DNA of 40,528 nucleotides. Origin: Oscillospiraceae bacterium. GTDB taxonomy: Bacteria > Bacillota > Clostridia > Oscillospirales > Ruminococcaceae. The position numbers were made by a program, and so were the translations under genes. The stretch is taken from positions 1-40,528 of the forward strand of contig WRKZ01000010.1 in assembly GCA_009777835.1 (NCBI GenBank), read 5' to 3'. Of this stretch, positions 40,376-40,528 are shown in pieces. Each line of letters starts with the position of its first letter. The first letter of the stretch is position 1. The notes under the pieces are model-generated. The model saw nothing but the letters and a program-made list of their open reading frames with translations. It made no database searches and was not told the DNA's origin.

Positions 40376-40516
40376 GGGCTCACGGGTCGGCGGCTTCGCC
40401 GTCGAGCAGGTGAGCTTGACGAAGCAAAAAGCAGAACAAGGGCTCACGGGTCGGCGGCTTCGCCGTCGAGCAGGTGAGCTTGACGAAGCAAAAAGCAGAA
40501 CAAGGGCTCGCGGGTC
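40376..40516. repeat. Tandem palindromic repeats after the tRNA
   Basis: Two complete cores (40376-40421 and 40440-40485) and the start of a third (40504-40516) with a 64-nt period, linked by AAGCAAAAAGCAGAACAA. They are the same family as 21909-22070 but carry the TTC loop of the copies at 43-88 and 8861-8906. The third copy is cut where adapter-like sequence begins. Confidence 0.88.
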
Positions 40517-40528
40517 AGATCGGAAGAA
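40517..40528. other. Illumina adapter-like end of the contig
   Basis: The repeat should continue with GGCGGC after GGGTC, but instead AGATCGGAAGA follows, identical to the first 11 bases of the Illumina TruSeq adapter, then one A. It is most likely untrimmed adapter rather than genomic sequence. Confidence 0.85.

Overview
The window looks like a chromosomal contig from an anaerobic, cellulolytic Clostridia-type Firmicute, probably an uncultured Oscillospiraceae/Ruminococcaceae relative. The basis is a Gram-positive dcw cell-wall cluster whose MurE carries the meso-diaminopimelate DNPR motif, a dockerin-bearing GH5 cellulase, a ferredoxin-dependent 2-oxoacid oxidoreductase, an IreB-type phosphoprotein and strong SigA-like promoters. 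Taxonomy is inferred from gene content only.

Layout. (1) 1-11.1 kb, minus strand: dcw cluster mraZ-rsmH-ftsL-class B PBP-murE-mraY-ftsW-murG-murA, led by a TTGCAA/TATAAT promoter with MraZ-box-like repeats; murF and murD are missing from their usual places. (2) 11.3-16.1 kb, minus strand: a translationally coupled pair, a degenerate SNF2/RapA-like helicase and a 905-residue protein I do not recognise, behind a promoter whose -10 box sits inside a perfect 13-bp-arm palindrome. This is the best candidate here for an undescribed system. (3) 16.2-18.1 kb: a DUF4914-like P-loop protein with its own promoter. (4) 18.3-21.7 kb: a VTC-domain protein, a DUF4956-like membrane protein and a membrane-anchored beta-helix carbohydrate-binding protein. 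(5) 22.1-26.0 kb: a 1289-residue secreted cellulase with an N-terminal dockerin and two GH5 domains. (6) 26.2-31.2 kb, plus strand: P-loop ATPase, lipoprotein, then korD-[RelB/DinJ antitoxin-PIN toxin]-korA-korB-korC, where the toxin-antitoxin pair interrupts the oxidoreductase genes. (7) 31.2-32.6 kb: a probable ECF S-component divergent from a Crp/Fnr regulator. (8) 32.8-37.9 kb: a signalling operon of REC-HD-GYP, FIST and a hybrid histidine kinase with a pseudo-receiver. (9) 38-39.5 kb: a PdaA-like deacetylase lipoprotein and ireB. (10) 39.6-40.5 kb: a zinc-ribbon protein behind a ~190-nt leader, then tRNA-Arg(TCT).

A family of about 46-bp palindromic repeats recurs at both window ends, in front of the PBP gene and in tandem arrays at 21.9-22.1 kb and after the tRNA. 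The last bases match the Illumina TruSeq adapter, so the right end is probably an artefact.

Functionally the window joins envelope synthesis (dcw genes, PdaA, IreB) to polysaccharide degradation and anaerobic 2-oxoacid metabolism. No CRISPR array, insertion sequence or rRNA gene was seen.
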